Positions 8,218-18,501 of a stretch of 64,000 nt of DNA are shown one piece after another. Location of the stretch: assembly GCF_003148565.1 (NCBI RefSeq), contig NZ_QGGL01000007.1, positions 131,091 to 195,090 of the forward strand, written 5' to 3'. Under the pieces are notes generated by a model. That model searched no databases and was not told the DNA's origin. It worked only from the letters and a program-made list of their open reading frames with translations. Position 1 is the first letter of the stretch, and the number at the start of each line of letters is the position of its first letter. This stretch comes from Tumebacillus permanentifrigoris (lineage in GTDB: Bacteria; Bacillota; Bacilli; Tumebacillales; Tumebacillaceae). Made by a program: the position numbers and the translations under genes.

Positions 8218-9537
8218 CTAGATGGTCATCGGCAAGCGAGTCTCTTCCAGCTTTTGTTGGTAGGAGACCGCTCGTCTGTACATCTGGAGCGCCTCCGACA
8301 GTTCTCCTCGCCCCTCCAACACTTCCGCGAGCCGGATCGCCGTCTCTTGCGCTTCGAAGTACACATGATGGCGTTCGTAGATCTCCAAGGCCTGCTTGAG
8401 GGATTGCACCTGTTCTTGCCAACGTCCGTCCACGCGCGCAATTTCCGCTTCCAACTGCGGGATGCGGGCGTTGTACATGTAGGAATCGATTCTCCCTTTG
8501 CAGAGTTCGCGCAACTTCTCGACGATCTGCTTGGCTTGGTCATACTGACCCTTTTGAATAAACCCACTGGCCAACTGGTAATACGGTTCTCGACGATACG
8601 TATCTATGAATGCATCGGTGACCAGATCATAATAGCGAATGCACAACTCTTGATAGCGTTGGGCATTGTCATAATCTTGGTCCCAATAGTACAGTGCTCC
8701 TAAGTTGTTTGCGTATTGACTGGCCTCAGCGATGTTGCCATTTTGCTCAGCTTCTTGCAAGGAACTCTCCAACAGCTCGTAGCGACGTTGCGGATCTTCC
8801 CGCAGTCGGTTCAACGACAACGCGATGATGTTGCTGAGGCGCCATCTGTAGATATGCCGTTGGGAAGCAATCGCCAGCGGCATCGCCTTCTCACAGTAGA
8901 AGAGGACCTCCCGATAGCGCCGCATGAAGTATTGGTTGGCCACGTAGCCTATGTAAATCCGCAAGGCTTGGGGATGATCTGTCGAGATTCCATCGATCAA
9001 GCCCTCCTGCCGTGCGTAACAGCGAAACGCTTCGTTCAGGTTGCCGCTGTAGTAGTGCGCGGTTCCCAATTCTCCCCATAGATCTAACGAAAGCCCCGGT
9101 TCCAACCCCATCCCCGATGTCAACATCTCTTGGGAGAGTCGGATCACTTGCGGCCACTCCCCCAGGTTGTCATAGAAATGAATCTGCTGGTACATCGCTT
9201 CTGCACACAGGTCCTCATACCCGAAGTTCCGCGCTTCCTCGATTACTTTCTCGATCAGGGTGATCGCCTGTCGTTCATGATTGGACTTGCTCGCTTGGAT
9301 CGCAAACTTCATCTCTTGCTCGATCTGGTCACGTCGTGCTTCTGTGACTTGAAGCTGCTTGACTGACATCCCCAGCCGTTTGGCGATCGCCTGTACGTGT
9401 TCGTCCTTGGGCTGTACTTTGCCGTTCTCAATCTTCGAGAGCTGGCTGACACTGCAAATTCCCTCACACAGCTCCTCTTGCCGCATCCCTTTGGCAAGTC
9501 GGAATGATCTGATGTTGCATCCAAGAGTGTTACTCAT
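8218..9537 (-). CDS. HTH-TPR transcriptional regulator (RRNPP type), paralogue
   Basis: 439 residues. The N-terminal Xre helix-turn-helix ('QEELCEGICSVSQLSKIENGK') is nearly identical to that of the downstream gene 6825-8156, while the TPR-like C-terminal part has diverged strongly. The two proteins may therefore recognise similar operators but different ligands (inference). The family senses peptides or acts in development. GGAG lies upstream of the ATG. Preceded by the terminator of the condensin operon; the roughly 80-nt gap before it must hold its promoter. Confidence 0.88.
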   Translation of the reverse strand: MSNTLGCNIRSFRLAKGMRQEELCEGICSVSQLSKIENGKVQPKDEHVQAIAKRLGMSVKQLQVTEARRDQIEQEMKFAIQASKSNHERQAITLIEKVIEEARNFGYEDLCAEAMYQQIHFYDNLGEWPQVIRLSQEMLTSGMGLEPGLSLDLWGELGTAHYYSGNLNEAFRCYARQEGLIDGISTDHPQALRIYIGYVANQYFMRRYREVLFYCEKAMPLAIASQRHIYRWRLSNIIALSLNRLREDPQRRYELLESSLQEAEQNGNIAEASQYANNLGALYYWDQDYDNAQRYQELCIRYYDLVTDAFIDTYRREPYYQLASGFIQKGQYDQAKQIVEKLRELCKGRIDSYMYNARIPQLEAEIARVDGRWQEQVQSLKQALEIYERHHVYFEAQETAIRLAEVLEGRGELSEALQMYRRAVSYQQKLEETRLPMTI

Positions 9538-9615
9538 ACGTATTAACCACTCCCCCCTACCAACTATCCATCTATCTATTATACTGACTCTGCCGTACTT
9601 TTTGAGACTCCTACG

Positions 9616-9646
9616 AAAAAAAGCACCGCGTATGGCGGTGCTTTTT
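9616..9646 (-). terminator. Intrinsic terminator of the Jet/Mks operon
   Basis: An 8-bp stem AGCACCGC/GCGGTGCT lies a few bases past the jetC stop and ends in a long U-run in the minus direction. Confidence 0.9.
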
Positions 9647-9648
9647 CT

Positions 9649-12600
9649 CTACAGCAAGAGACTTTTCTGTTCCGTCTCCACTTCCTGATCAAAATCGATC
9701 TCATAAAATCCGGCTTCCATCACGCTCTCCGGTCGACGTTCGCTCGATTGGATCACGGAGCGACCCATCGCGGCGACCAGTTTCAGCGAGTACACGACTT
9801 CGAACAGGTCGTAGATCGATTGCTTGTTGTGGTCAGACAGGCAGATCATCTGCACGCGGTTGACGCGAGCGAGTTGGAAGATCACCTGCAACAGATGCGG
9901 TGACGAGACGACGCCAAACGGGTTGTCGGCCAGCAACACTTTGGATGCGTTGTCGAGGCCGGACATCTTCGCCCGCAAGTAGGAGAGCACGGCGATGAAC
10001 ATCGCGAAGCATCCGGTGTACTGCTCACCACCCGACCACTTCATGATCTCCGACCAATGGTCATAGCGCACTTTCTCCCCTGGCACCTGCTGCGGCTTGA
10101 AGACTTTGATGCGCGCCTCCGAGATCGGGGCGACGACGTTCAGCAGGTGTTTGGAGGAGAGTTTGACGGTCAACCACTTCTCGACGTCATCCTCATCCTC
10201 GCCTTTGCTGACTTTTTGCTGCAGTTCCTCGGTCAGCGCGTGCAGGTACTGCGACATCAGTTTCAAGCCGACGGGAGATTCCCACTTGTCTTTGAGTTGG
10301 ATGTCGATCGCTTGGACTTTTTTGCCACGGTAGTCGATCTTGGTATACTGGGCGATCTGTTTGAGGTTGTCGTACACGCGCTCGGCGTGTTGGAGGCAGC
10401 GGTGAACGAGTTCTTCCTTCGCCTCTTCGAGCTCTTGGCGTTCGAGGTTGGCCTTCTCGACGTACAGCCGCATCATCTCGAAGCACTTTTCAAACACCGG
10501 GCGCACTTGTTCGATATCGGACATGTCGCCCTCGGCTTTGGAGTCGATGACAGAGCGGATGAATTTCTGAACGATCTTGGACTCGTACTTGTCGATCGAG
10601 CGCTCGAAGCGGAAGAACTCATCCTCCATCTCGCGGCGGCGCTCCTCCGTCTGTTTCGCCGTGCGTTGCAGGGATTTGTCGAGTTCGGTGACGATCGCGG
10701 TCGGATCGACTTCGAGCTTCTGCGCACGGTCCTCGGGGAGGTCGCGGGCTTGCGTCTCAATGGAGTATGCGGAGAGCAACGTGTCCGCTTTTTGTAAAAG
10801 CGTTTTCGCCTCTTCGCGGCTTTTTTGAATCTCGTCCAGCGCTTGTTCGTTGGACTTGCGCTGGTTCCAGAGGTCGGAGAGCAGTTGTTTGAGGGCGTCG
10901 CGTTCGGCTCCTAGATCGACGGAGTCGCCGTAGGCGAACGGGGCGCGGTCGAAGTCTTTTTTGACTTTTTTCTCCTCGGTTTCGATCTTGCCTTCGATTT
11001 TTTTCTGGTCGGCTTGCAGGTCAGTGCGTTCAGTGTTGACCTGTTTTTGCTCGGTGCGGGATTCCTTGAGCTTGACTTCCCAGAATTTGAGTTCCGACGC
11101 CGGGGGCGCGGAGTTGTGCGAGGCGAGGTCTTCGGCACTGATGTTCTGTTCGTCGATGTACGCTTGGTTGTCGCGAACCGACTCTTCGTGATTCTGGATC
11201 AGACGCACCAGTTCGTCGCGCCCGACCGATTTCTGGGCGAGCAGACCTTCGAGAGAGTCCAGCTTGCCGGAGACAGTGTCATAGGTCAGACCTTCCTCTG
11301 GCGGCAGGGCGGTGATCTCTGCGGAACCAAGGTATTGCTCGCGTTCCTTTTTCAAAAGCGCCTCTTCCGATTCGAGCGCGTAGATCGCCGGGATGATCCG
11401 GGTCTCTTGGTCGCGGGCTTCGTGGCGGATGCGGGCTTGGTCTTTGAGTTGCGCTTGGAGCGTTTCGGCCTGCTCCTCACCGGCTTTGCGGGCTGCTTCC
11501 TTGTCGGCGCGCTCGGACGCCAGCGTGGCGAGCGGGTCGAGGACGCGCAGTTGGTCGCGGAGGGTGATCAGTTGTTCCTGGGTCTCCTTGACCGCTTTCT
11601 TGGCATCGGAGATCTCAGTGCGCAAGTCGGTGATGCGCGTGGTGAGGGTGGTGATGGTTTCGTTTTTCTCCGCCACTTTGAGCTGCAGGGCGTCGCGCTT
11701 GGTCTGCCAGTCGATCATCGGGTTCTTTTTGTAGGCGTCAAAAAAGCGTCCGAGTTCGTCCGCTACTTGCTCGATGTGGCGGCGGGATTTCTCCACGACG
11801 TCCATCGTCTCCACGAGGGTTGCCATCTCTGCATCCAGCGCGGCGCGGCGGCGATCCAACGCTTCCTGCGAGAGGAACGGAGAGTAGCCGCCGTGCAGGG
11901 AGAGATAGGCGGTGTCGGTGCCAAGGGATACGAGGGCCCCTGTGCCTGCGGCACGTTCCCCTCGGGAGATAGAGCCTGAACCTGCTGAGCTTGAACCTGC
12001 GGAGTCGCTGGTCAAACTGTCGCTAGCTGTGGAGCCTTCATCTACGAGTCCGGGAATCGTCAGCAGCGGGATCAGGCTTTCGAGATACAGACCTTCCCAG
12101 TCCAGACGCGGGTCGCGGAGTTTGCGCATGTCGGGATCGGCGAGCAGGAGTGCGTAAGGCAGCATCGGGTTGGTGCGGACCTGCTGTTCGCGCAGGGATG
12201 GCTCCTGCCCTTGCAACCACTGAGAGCCGAGCATCGCATCAATGCCCCAGTCGGAGAGCACGCTTTGGAAGCGGAGCAACTCTTGCGACGGAACGTAATA
12301 GTCCGCGTTGCTCAGCAGCGCTTTTTTCTCCTCCTGCGCGCCTTTCTTGGCCGCGAGTTTGTTGTATTCGGCAGCGTAGGCTTCTCGCTTCTCCGTCAAC
12401 TTCAATTCCAGATCTGCTCGCGAGCCATGCAGATCGCTGCGGGCGAGGTCGACCAGTTCCAGACGGTCGGCGACTTTGGCGCGCTGCGTTTCATACTGCT
12501 CGATCTTGCCTTCGAGCTTATCCTGATCCCGCATCGCTTTGCGCAACTCGTCGCGTTGTGTCTCGATCTCTTTTTGCACCGACTCGATCTCCGCGTCCCA

Positions 12601-14142
12601 CGCCTCGACTTGTGTCTCGGTCTCACGGACTTTTTTGTTGCTTTCGAGTTCCTGCCAGCGCAGGTTGTCGCGTTCCGCCGTCGGCTCCGCTGCGATCTCC
12701 TCGCCGAGCAAGTCGCGCACGGCTGCTTGTTGCTTGTCAAATTGCTTGAACCAGTTCTCCAACTCCCCGCCCGACTTGCTCAGCTCGTTGAGGGCGGCCG
12801 CCACACGGTCGTGCTCCTGCTCTGCGGTGGCTTCGGCTTGCTTCCACGTCTCGCGCTCTCCTTGCTTTTTCACGAGGTCGGCTTGCAGCGTCGACTTTTT
12901 CTCCTCCCACAAGGTCAGGAACTGCCCGCGATAGGTCGCCACTTCTGTCAACAGGTCCTCATTTTGCATGTCGAGACCCGCCAACGTCTCGCGGTCGCGA
13001 GCGAGGCGTTTTTCCAACTCCTTGATCTGCAAGTACTTCGGGATCGCCCGGTAGAGGCGGACGTTTTTCTCCGCGATCGTCTCTTGCTCCGCCAGCTCTT
13101 CCAGCCGCACGGCGAGGTCTGCCAATTTGCGCTCAGCGGCGCGGTACTCCGCTTGCAGGGCGTTCACATCCAGCGAGGCTTGCTTGAACTCCTCGTCGCG
13201 GATCTGCTCCTTCAGCGCCGTCACCACTTCGGTCAGGGCCGCCGCTTCCTCCTCGCGCTCGCCTACCAGTTCCTCGAGACGGCCTTTGACGAACACCAGA
13301 TGCCCTTCTAAGTTCGCTCGCAACTTCAGCGCCTCCGAGTAGGCGCTGACTTTTTCCACGACAGAACGACCCGCCGCTTCGATCTCCTGAAACTCCTCCA
13401 GATTCTTCTCAATCTGCGGGATGCGCAGGAGCTTGTCCTTGTATTTCAAAAACGAGTTCGCCAAGTCTTGCGCCTCGTTATCGTCTTGGAAAAGCGCTTG
13501 GTCCACGGTCGGGATCAACAAGTTCTCCAGCAACGACTGCTCCGTTTTCGAGCGGGCAAAAAACCCGTCCATGCCACCCTCAGAGCCGTTGGTCGTGCGG
13601 ATCGACAGCCATTCCTTCTCATAGATGTGATACTGCCCGAGATGCTGGATGTACTTGCGACGGTCGTGTTGGGAGAACGTCGTCACGCCCGCTTCCTTGC
13701 GCAGGAGGTTGTAGTAGTCTTGGTAGCCGATGACGCGTCCGTCCGTGACGAGCGGCATCTTGGCAATCGAGAGCTCGTCCCCGATGCGGTACGGGTGCGT
13801 GTAGGTGAAATACTTCAGCTCGCCTTCCTCATCGCTCGCCTTCGTGAAGCAGAACCCAGTCATCAAAAACTCGCGCTCCCCCAGCGTGTCGAGCTTCCAT
13901 TCGACGAGGATGTGCCCGGTGTAGCGCTCATGTGCGAGCAGGTCGACCATGCGGCGCGAACCCATCATACCGCCAGGCAACTGCGTCTGCATGACCAGTT
14001 GCAGCCAGAGCGTTTTCCCACCGCCGTTGGCGAGGTTGATCAGCGTGTTTTTGCCATGCAATTTAAAAAGTTCGTCGGCGTATTGCTTGCCGCCCTTGTC
14101 GTATTGGATGTTGACCAGTCGGATTCGGTTGATGCTAGGCAT
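9649..14142 (-). CDS. jetC: SMC-like ATPase, Wadjet JetC / MksB type
   Basis: 1497 residues. Walker A is 'NGGGKT' (residues 39-44), preceded by the family start 'INRIRLVNIQYDKGG'. Two very long coiled coils flank a central hinge region at about 600-760. The signature motif 'SGGEQ' and Walker B 'LLADNPFG' lie near the C-terminus, followed by 'LSDHNKQ'. These mark an SMC-family loop-extruding ATPase of the MksB/JetC branch, which works with a kleisin and a small WHD subunit. In Wadjet, JetABC extrudes plasmid DNA and JetD cuts it. The start overlaps the end of jetB by 8 nt. No JetD follows: the next feature is a terminator. A Ser/Gly-rich stretch interrupts the hinge (about residues 700-735). 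Confidence 0.9.
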   Translation of the reverse strand: MPSINRIRLVNIQYDKGGKQYADELFKLHGKNTLINLANGGGKTLWLQLVMQTQLPGGMMGSRRMVDLLAHERYTGHILVEWKLDTLGEREFLMTGFCFTKASDEEGELKYFTYTHPYRIGDELSIAKMPLVTDGRVIGYQDYYNLLRKEAGVTTFSQHDRRKYIQHLGQYHIYEKEWLSIRTTNGSEGGMDGFFARSKTEQSLLENLLIPTVDQALFQDDNEAQDLANSFLKYKDKLLRIPQIEKNLEEFQEIEAAGRSVVEKVSAYSEALKLRANLEGHLVFVKGRLEELVGEREEEAAALTEVVTALKEQIRDEEFKQASLDVNALQAEYRAAERKLADLAVRLEELAEQETIAEKNVRLYRAIPKYLQIKELEKRLARDRETLAGLDMQNEDLLTEVATYRGQFLTLWEEKKSTLQADLVKKQGERETWKQAEATAEQEHDRVAAALNELSKSGGELENWFKQFDKQQAAVRDLLGEEIAAEPTAERDNLRWQELESNKKVRETETQVEAWDAEIESVQKEIETQRDELRKAMRDQDKLEGKIEQYETQRAKVADRLELVDLARSDLHGSRADLELKLTEKREAYAAEYNKLAAKKGAQEEKKALLSNADYYVPSQELLRFQSVLSDWGIDAMLGSQWLQGQEPSLREQQVRTNPMLPYALLLADPDMRKLRDPRLDWEGLYLESLIPLLTIPGLVDEGSTASDSLTSDSAGSSSAGSGSISRGERAAGTGALVSLGTDTAYLSLHGGYSPFLSQEALDRRRAALDAEMATLVETMDVVEKSRRHIEQVADELGRFFDAYKKNPMIDWQTKRDALQLKVAEKNETITTLTTRITDLRTEISDAKKAVKETQEQLITLRDQLRVLDPLATLASERADKEAARKAGEEQAETLQAQLKDQARIRHEARDQETRIIPAIYALESEEALLKKEREQYLGSAEITALPPEEGLTYDTVSGKLDSLEGLLAQKSVGRDELVRLIQNHEESVRDNQAYIDEQNISAEDLASHNSAPPASELKFWEVKLKESRTEQKQVNTERTDLQADQKKIEGKIETEEKKVKKDFDRAPFAYGDSVDLGAERDALKQLLSDLWNQRKSNEQALDEIQKSREEAKTLLQKADTLLSAYSIETQARDLPEDRAQKLEVDPTAIVTELDKSLQRTAKQTEERRREMEDEFFRFERSIDKYESKIVQKFIRSVIDSKAEGDMSDIEQVRPVFEKCFEMMRLYVEKANLERQELEEAKEELVHRCLQHAERVYDNLKQIAQYTKIDYRGKKVQAIDIQLKDKWESPVGLKLMSQYLHALTEELQQKVSKGEDEDDVEKWLTVKLSSKHLLNVVAPISEARIKVFKPQQVPGEKVRYDHWSEIMKWSGGEQYTGCFAMFIAVLSYLRAKMSGLDNASKVLLADNPFGVVSSPHLLQVIFQLARVNRVQMICLSDHNKQSIYDLFEVVYSLKLVAAMGRSVIQSSERRPESVMEAGFYEIDFDQEVETEQKSLLL

Positions 14143-14875
14143 AAAAGATCTCCTTTTGCTGGATCAGAGCGAGCAATTCGTCCTTGCGCTTTTGGTGGGC
14201 ATAGTACTTGCGCACCATGTGGTCGAGCTTGTCGGTCGGGTGGATTTCCGAATCCACCGCGACTTTCGCCAAGCCCTCCTCCTCAAGGAATGACCAGACT
14301 TTTAGCAAGTAGCTGACCCGAGATTTGTGTCCCATCCGCTGGTTGGTCAGCGTCTCGTCATAGGCAGGCATCGACTGCCAGTACTCCGCGACTTGGGCAA
14401 AATTGAACTCGTACTCCGCCGAGAGGTACTGCCCGTAATCACCCGTGCCCAACATCTGCAATTTCTCGGTCACATACTGCTCCAATTCCTCGATCGGCAC
14501 GTATTGGCGGACTTTCGTGTTCAGATCGTCGGAGTTATAAAACATCGCCAAGGTCGCGAGGATGATGAAATAAGCGAGATACAGCTTCAAGCCCATCGAG
14601 ACGCTGTCTTGGCGCAGGCCCATTTTCACCCGCAACTCATCATTGGAATAGCCGAATACCTTGTTGTCAAGCGACGGCGTGACATAGAGCTTGTCCCCGA
14701 CGTGCAGGATCTTGATGCCCGCTTGCTTTTCGATCATCTGGGCGACGATCTCTTGGGCGACCGGGTCTTCTTTGTATGCAAAAACCAGATCGCGGTCCTT
14801 CTCGTCCGTCTCGCCTTTTTCCAAGAGCAAGATAAAAAGCTTGATCGCGCGTTCGACGCTTTCCTTGCTATACAT
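14135..14875 (-). CDS. jetB: Wadjet JetB / MksE-like small subunit (DUF6063 type)
   Basis: 246 residues, mostly helical, without signal peptide or membrane segment. Its size, its position between the kleisin-like and SMC-like genes, and 8-nt overlaps with both neighbours identify it as the MksE/JetB winged-helix subunit. I recall the Firmicute version as DUF6063, but cannot verify this here. It would bind the kleisin and help close the SMC ring. The start ATG lies within the last codons of jetA, consistent with translational coupling. Confidence 0.82.
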   Translation of the reverse strand: MYSKESVERAIKLFILLLEKGETDEKDRDLVFAYKEDPVAQEIVAQMIEKQAGIKILHVGDKLYVTPSLDNKVFGYSNDELRVKMGLRQDSVSMGLKLYLAYFIILATLAMFYNSDDLNTKVRQYVPIEELEQYVTEKLQMLGTGDYGQYLSAEYEFNFAQVAEYWQSMPAYDETLTNQRMGHKSRVSYLLKVWSFLEEEGLAKVAVDSEIHPTDKLDHMVRKYYAHQKRKDELLALIQQKEIFYA

Positions 14876-16421
14876 ACAGACCCTCCTTGTAGAAGCGGAA
14901 GTTTGAAACGGTCCAGGCTTCCTCCTGAGCGAGACTTAGACTGCGGTCTCCCTCCTGTTCAACCTCGACCATCACCGTGCCGAGCACCTCGTACTCCGGT
15001 TGCTCCCCTATCAACTGGACGAGCAGATAGGGCAAATTGGTCTCATCGGAGTCGAGAATTTTCGCCTTGGTCTCCGCATCGAGCCGGAAATTCATCGGGC
15101 TCATCTGGTGCAACTGCACGAGAAACGGGTAAAAGTCGCGGGCATTGACCACGTCATAGAGCTGCTCCGGTTCCAGCGTGTTGAGAATGTCGTGCAAGTT
15201 TAGCGATTGCTCGTGGAGCAACGGTTCAAAGATCATGCGCAGGTAGTCCTTGTAGCGTGCGTCGCGGATGTTTTTGAGCTTGAGCTTCGGGTCGTCCGGC
15301 GAGAGTTGCCATTGCTCGATCGGCACGTCTGGCGCGTCGGTCGTTTTTTCCTCCACGACCTTCTGCACCGGTTGCGACGCGAACGCTTTGTGTACATTGA
15401 AGCGCTTGCGAATGTTCAGGCTCATCAACGGTTCAATCAAGCGGCGGACGTTCTCCAACTTCGTGCCGGACGTGACGATCGGGTCGAGGAATTCGCGCTC
15501 GAAATTCACTTTGGAGCGAAACCCAGACACGATGCCCTCCTCCAGCGCTTCCAGCACCAACTCCTGCAGGTCGAGCTTGTCGACGAGCAGTTTGTTGTGC
15601 AGGTTGATGACTTGGTTCAGGCGTTGCGAAACTTCGACGAGGCGGTTGAGCGCCATCTCCTCTTGCCCGCCGCTCGTCTTGGTCTCATAGTTGTCGCGGG
15701 TGTCGCGGATCAGATTGTTCAACTCTTCGAACATCTGGCGCTCCTTGTCAAACTGCTCGCGAATCATCGACAGCATCGCTTCGTAGGTCGGCAAGCTGAA
15801 TTGAGAAACGTCGCGCTTGATCGACATCTTCATCCGTTCAAGTTCCTCGCGCAGTTGTCGCACGTCTAGCCCCAGCGAATCGACCGTGCGCAGGGCATCG
15901 TCGAACACACCCTTTTCAATCTGTTGACGCAACAACATCTGCGAGATTGAGATGCGCAGTTCCTTGTACATCTCTCGCGTTTTAAAAAGCAGATCGAGCC
16001 CCACATCGGACAGCTTGAAGCGAATCTGCGCGCTGGCGACGTGATAGGTCCCGTTTTCAATTAAATGAAAGGCGTGCTTGTCATCCACACTGCTCTCCAA
16101 GTTGCGGAACTGGAATTCAAATGCCCGCCCGTCGTTGCGCAGTTGCGCCAACAGATAGGTCGCCAATTCGCGACTCTCCTCCTCGCTCAACAACTGCCCA
16201 TAGGCATCCTGAATCGCGATACGCAAAAAGCGCGCCACGTCCGCGTGGTCGCACTCGACACGTCCGATCAGCATGTGTTCGAGGATTAGCAGCAGGACGC
16301 CAAGTCCCAGTGCCAGCAGATCGAACTCTTGGTATTTGCGCAGTTCGCGCAGTCGGAACAACGGCCAGAATCCGGCCATGTTTTTCATCCGGTCTCGAAA
16401 CCCGGTCAATGCGTCGCGCAT
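14868..16421 (-). CDS. jetA: Wadjet JetA / MksF-like kleisin
   Basis: 517 residues from the ATG at 16421 (GGGGG 10 nt upstream); in-frame TTG at 16448 and GTG at 16442 are alternatives. The N-terminal region is helical with a winged-helix-like section, a long coiled-coil part lies in the middle ('REELERMKMSIKRDV'), and a C-terminal domain ends with 'VSNFRFYKEGLYV'. Length and gene order match JetA/MksF kleisins, which bridge the two heads of the SMC dimer. First gene of a three-gene operon A-B-C. Divergent from the chemoreceptor gene at 16632, with about 210 nt between them for both promoters. Confidence 0.85.
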   Translation of the reverse strand: MRDALTGFRDRMKNMAGFWPLFRLRELRKYQEFDLLALGLGVLLLILEHMLIGRVECDHADVARFLRIAIQDAYGQLLSEEESRELATYLLAQLRNDGRAFEFQFRNLESSVDDKHAFHLIENGTYHVASAQIRFKLSDVGLDLLFKTREMYKELRISISQMLLRQQIEKGVFDDALRTVDSLGLDVRQLREELERMKMSIKRDVSQFSLPTYEAMLSMIREQFDKERQMFEELNNLIRDTRDNYETKTSGGQEEMALNRLVEVSQRLNQVINLHNKLLVDKLDLQELVLEALEEGIVSGFRSKVNFEREFLDPIVTSGTKLENVRRLIEPLMSLNIRKRFNVHKAFASQPVQKVVEEKTTDAPDVPIEQWQLSPDDPKLKLKNIRDARYKDYLRMIFEPLLHEQSLNLHDILNTLEPEQLYDVVNARDFYPFLVQLHQMSPMNFRLDAETKAKILDSDETNLPYLLVQLIGEQPEYEVLGTVMVEVEQEGDRSLSLAQEEAWTVSNFRFYKEGLYV

Positions 16422-16631
16422 GTTCAAAAAACCCCCATTCACGCACAACTCTCGATGCTACGATTCTACTCTTTTTCGTGGGAAAAAGTCAGTAGTAAGT
16501 TATAACAAGTAAAAAAGACTACGTCGAATATTAAATATTGCTGATAATTTGACGATGCAGTATAATTTATCAATAATCAGCGATCGAAATTAAGTAAAAC
16601 TCTTATTTTATACATTCGAGGGGTGATTCGT

Positions 16632-18398
16632 TTGTTTCGAAGGATCAAGACTTCATGGAAATTGTTTTTCCTCTTGTGCATCCCGTTGGCCGCACTGTGC
16701 TTTTTCGCCTACATCGCCGTACACCATCTGAACAAAGTCTCTGATGATCTCGTGCAAGTGTTGTATCGCCAAGACTACGTCACCCTCGACTTGATTTCCA
16801 AGACCCAATCGGAGATGTATGAGGCGTTGGTCGCCGAGCACACGCTGCTCTACACCGAGTCGCAAAACGCTCGCTTCGATTCGTTGAAAACCAGCATCGA
16901 TCTCCACGTCCACAACGCGCAAACGTATGTGGAAAAAGCGCGCACGCTCGCCACGCAAGATGAGAACGTCTGGAAGTTGGCGAAGCACCCGCAGACGCAA
17001 CGAACGATTTTCCAGAACTTCGACGATTTTGACAGCAACTTCCGCACGTGGGCGATGGTGTCCAGTGCGATGATTGACAAACTGTCCCACCAACAGTCGG
17101 TGTTTGCTCGCCAAGAGGCGGTTGGCAAGATCGATGAGGTGGACTACACGTTTCAAGCCGCCCAAGGAAGCATCGCGGAAACCAAGGAGATTCTCGACAC
17201 GATCGCGGGCCAAGCGATACAACTTCAAGATACAGATCGCACACAGGCGCTCTCCACAGTCTGGTCGACGGTCGCCCTCGTCCTCGTTTTGGTCACGGTC
17301 TGCGCGGTGCTGTTGGTGCGAAGCATGCGCAAGTCGTTGCGTCAGACATTGGCGGTGACAGAACGGGTGGCGAGAGGGAACCTTCGCGAGTCCGAATTGC
17401 CGCCGATGCCTGCTGATGAGATCGGGAAATTGGCGGTGGCAGCGCAAGGGATGGTCCACCACCTGCGCGAATTGATCGAGCAAGTGACCCACACGGCGGA
17501 GCAAGTCGCCGCCTCTTCCCAACAGATGACCGCGAACGCCGAAGCGATCCAAAGCTCGACGACGCAGATCGCCGATGAATTGGAGCAATTGGCACAGGGG
17601 GCAGAGATTCAAGCCCAGAGCACCGACCAGATCTCGCAAGCGATGGAGGAGATGGGACACGGCATCCACCGGATCGCGGAAACCTCTGTCCTCGTTACGC
17701 AGGCGGCTGTCGAAACCGCCGACGAAGCAGACGCTGGGCAAGAGTCGATCCAGCAGGCGGTCCATCAGATGCACTCGATCTCAGACGTCACCGACCGCTC
17801 CGCTGACAAAGTGCGGCGGTTGGGGCAACACTCGTCGGCGATCGGACAGTTTGTCGGCGCGATCACGGCGATCTCGCGGCAGACGAATCTGTTGGCGTTG
17901 AACGCTTCGATCGAAGCGGCACGCGCAGGTGAGCATGGCCGTGGGTTTGCTGTCGTCGCTGACGAGGTGCGCAAACTGGCGGTGCAATCCCAGGAATCGG
18001 CGAAGCAGATCGAAGGGCTGATCGTCAAGATGCAGAAGGACACCACCGAGACGGTGCAAGCGATGGATGATGTACTGCGCGAGGTGCATTCGGGGATTGT
18101 CGCGGTGGATGTGGCCGGAGATGCCTTCCAACGGATCATGACCAAGTCGCATCTGGTGGCCGATCAGATCCTCGAGATTCGCAAAAGCGCGGAATTGATG
18201 TTTGCCTCGTCCGAACAAGCGGCCGCCTCCTCCCAGGAAACGGCCCACATCGCCCACCTCACCGCATCTCGCTCTCAAAACTGTGCCGACGAGGTCGAAC
18301 TCCAACTGACTTCGATGGACGAACTGTACAAATTGAGCGAAGGGCTGAACCAACTGGCGCAGGAGGTAGAGGTTGTCCTCAAACGCTTCGAGATGTAG
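16632..18398 (+). CDS. Methyl-accepting chemotaxis protein
   Basis: 588 residues from a TTG at 16632, which has GAGGGG 8 nt upstream; a GTG at 16623 overlaps that RBS and is less likely. A transmembrane helix (about 10-35) precedes a helical extracytoplasmic sensor domain of about 175 residues, then a second transmembrane helix ('[16 protein letters not shown]'), a HAMP domain and the cytoplasmic signalling domain. The hairpin tip reads '[37 protein letters not shown]', the hallmark CheW/CheA contact region, cited here only as positions about 415-452. The sensor domain resembles four-helix-bundle types; the ligand is unknown. Single gene with its own terminator; no che genes are nearby. Confidence 0.95.
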   Translation: MFRRIKTSWKLFFLLCIPLAALCFFAYIAVHHLNKVSDDLVQVLYRQDYVTLDLISKTQSEMYEALVAEHTLLYTESQNARFDSLKTSIDLHVHNAQTYVEKARTLATQDENVWKLAKHPQTQRTIFQNFDDFDSNFRTWAMVSSAMIDKLSHQQSVFARQEAVGKIDEVDYTFQAAQGSIAETKEILDTIAGQAIQLQDTDRTQALSTVWSTVALVLVLVTVCAVLLVRSMRKSLRQTLAVTERVARGNLRESELPPMPADEIGKLAVAAQGMVHHLRELIEQVTHTAEQVAASSQQMTANAEAIQSSTTQIADELEQLAQGAEIQAQSTDQISQAMEEMGHGIHRIAETSVLVTQAAVETADEADAGQESIQQAVHQMHSISDVTDRSADKVRRLGQHSSAIGQFVGAITAISRQTNLLALNASIEAARAGEHGRGFAVVADEVRKLAVQSQESAKQIEGLIVKMQKDTTETVQAMDDVLREVHSGIVAVDVAGDAFQRIMTKSHLVADQILEIRKSAELMFASSEQAAASSQETAHIAHLTASRSQNCADEVELQLTSMDELYKLSEGLNQLAQEVEVVLKRFEM

Positions 18399-18430
18399 GA
18401 AAAACGCTCCGCCCGCTGACGACAGCGAAA

Positions 18431-18469
18431 AAGACGCGCTGCCCACTGATGGGCAGAGCGTCTTTTTTT
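18431..18469. terminator. Bidirectional terminator between chemoreceptor and helicase genes
   Basis: A strong stem starting AAGACGC and closing GCGTCTT, with an inner CTGCCCA/TGGGCAG stem, is followed by a T-run. It lies between convergent genes. Confidence 0.88.
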
Positions 18470-18501
18470 GACGGAAGATTCCGCGTCCAACGCTTGCTTG
18501 C

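Noticed and set aside
12211-13311. Plus-strand open frame opposite jetC (366 codons), and a similar one at 11014-11979
   Set aside because: Antisense to the coiled-coil part of JetC, very leucine- and arginine-rich, and without RBS. The coding strand is fixed by Walker and signature motifs.
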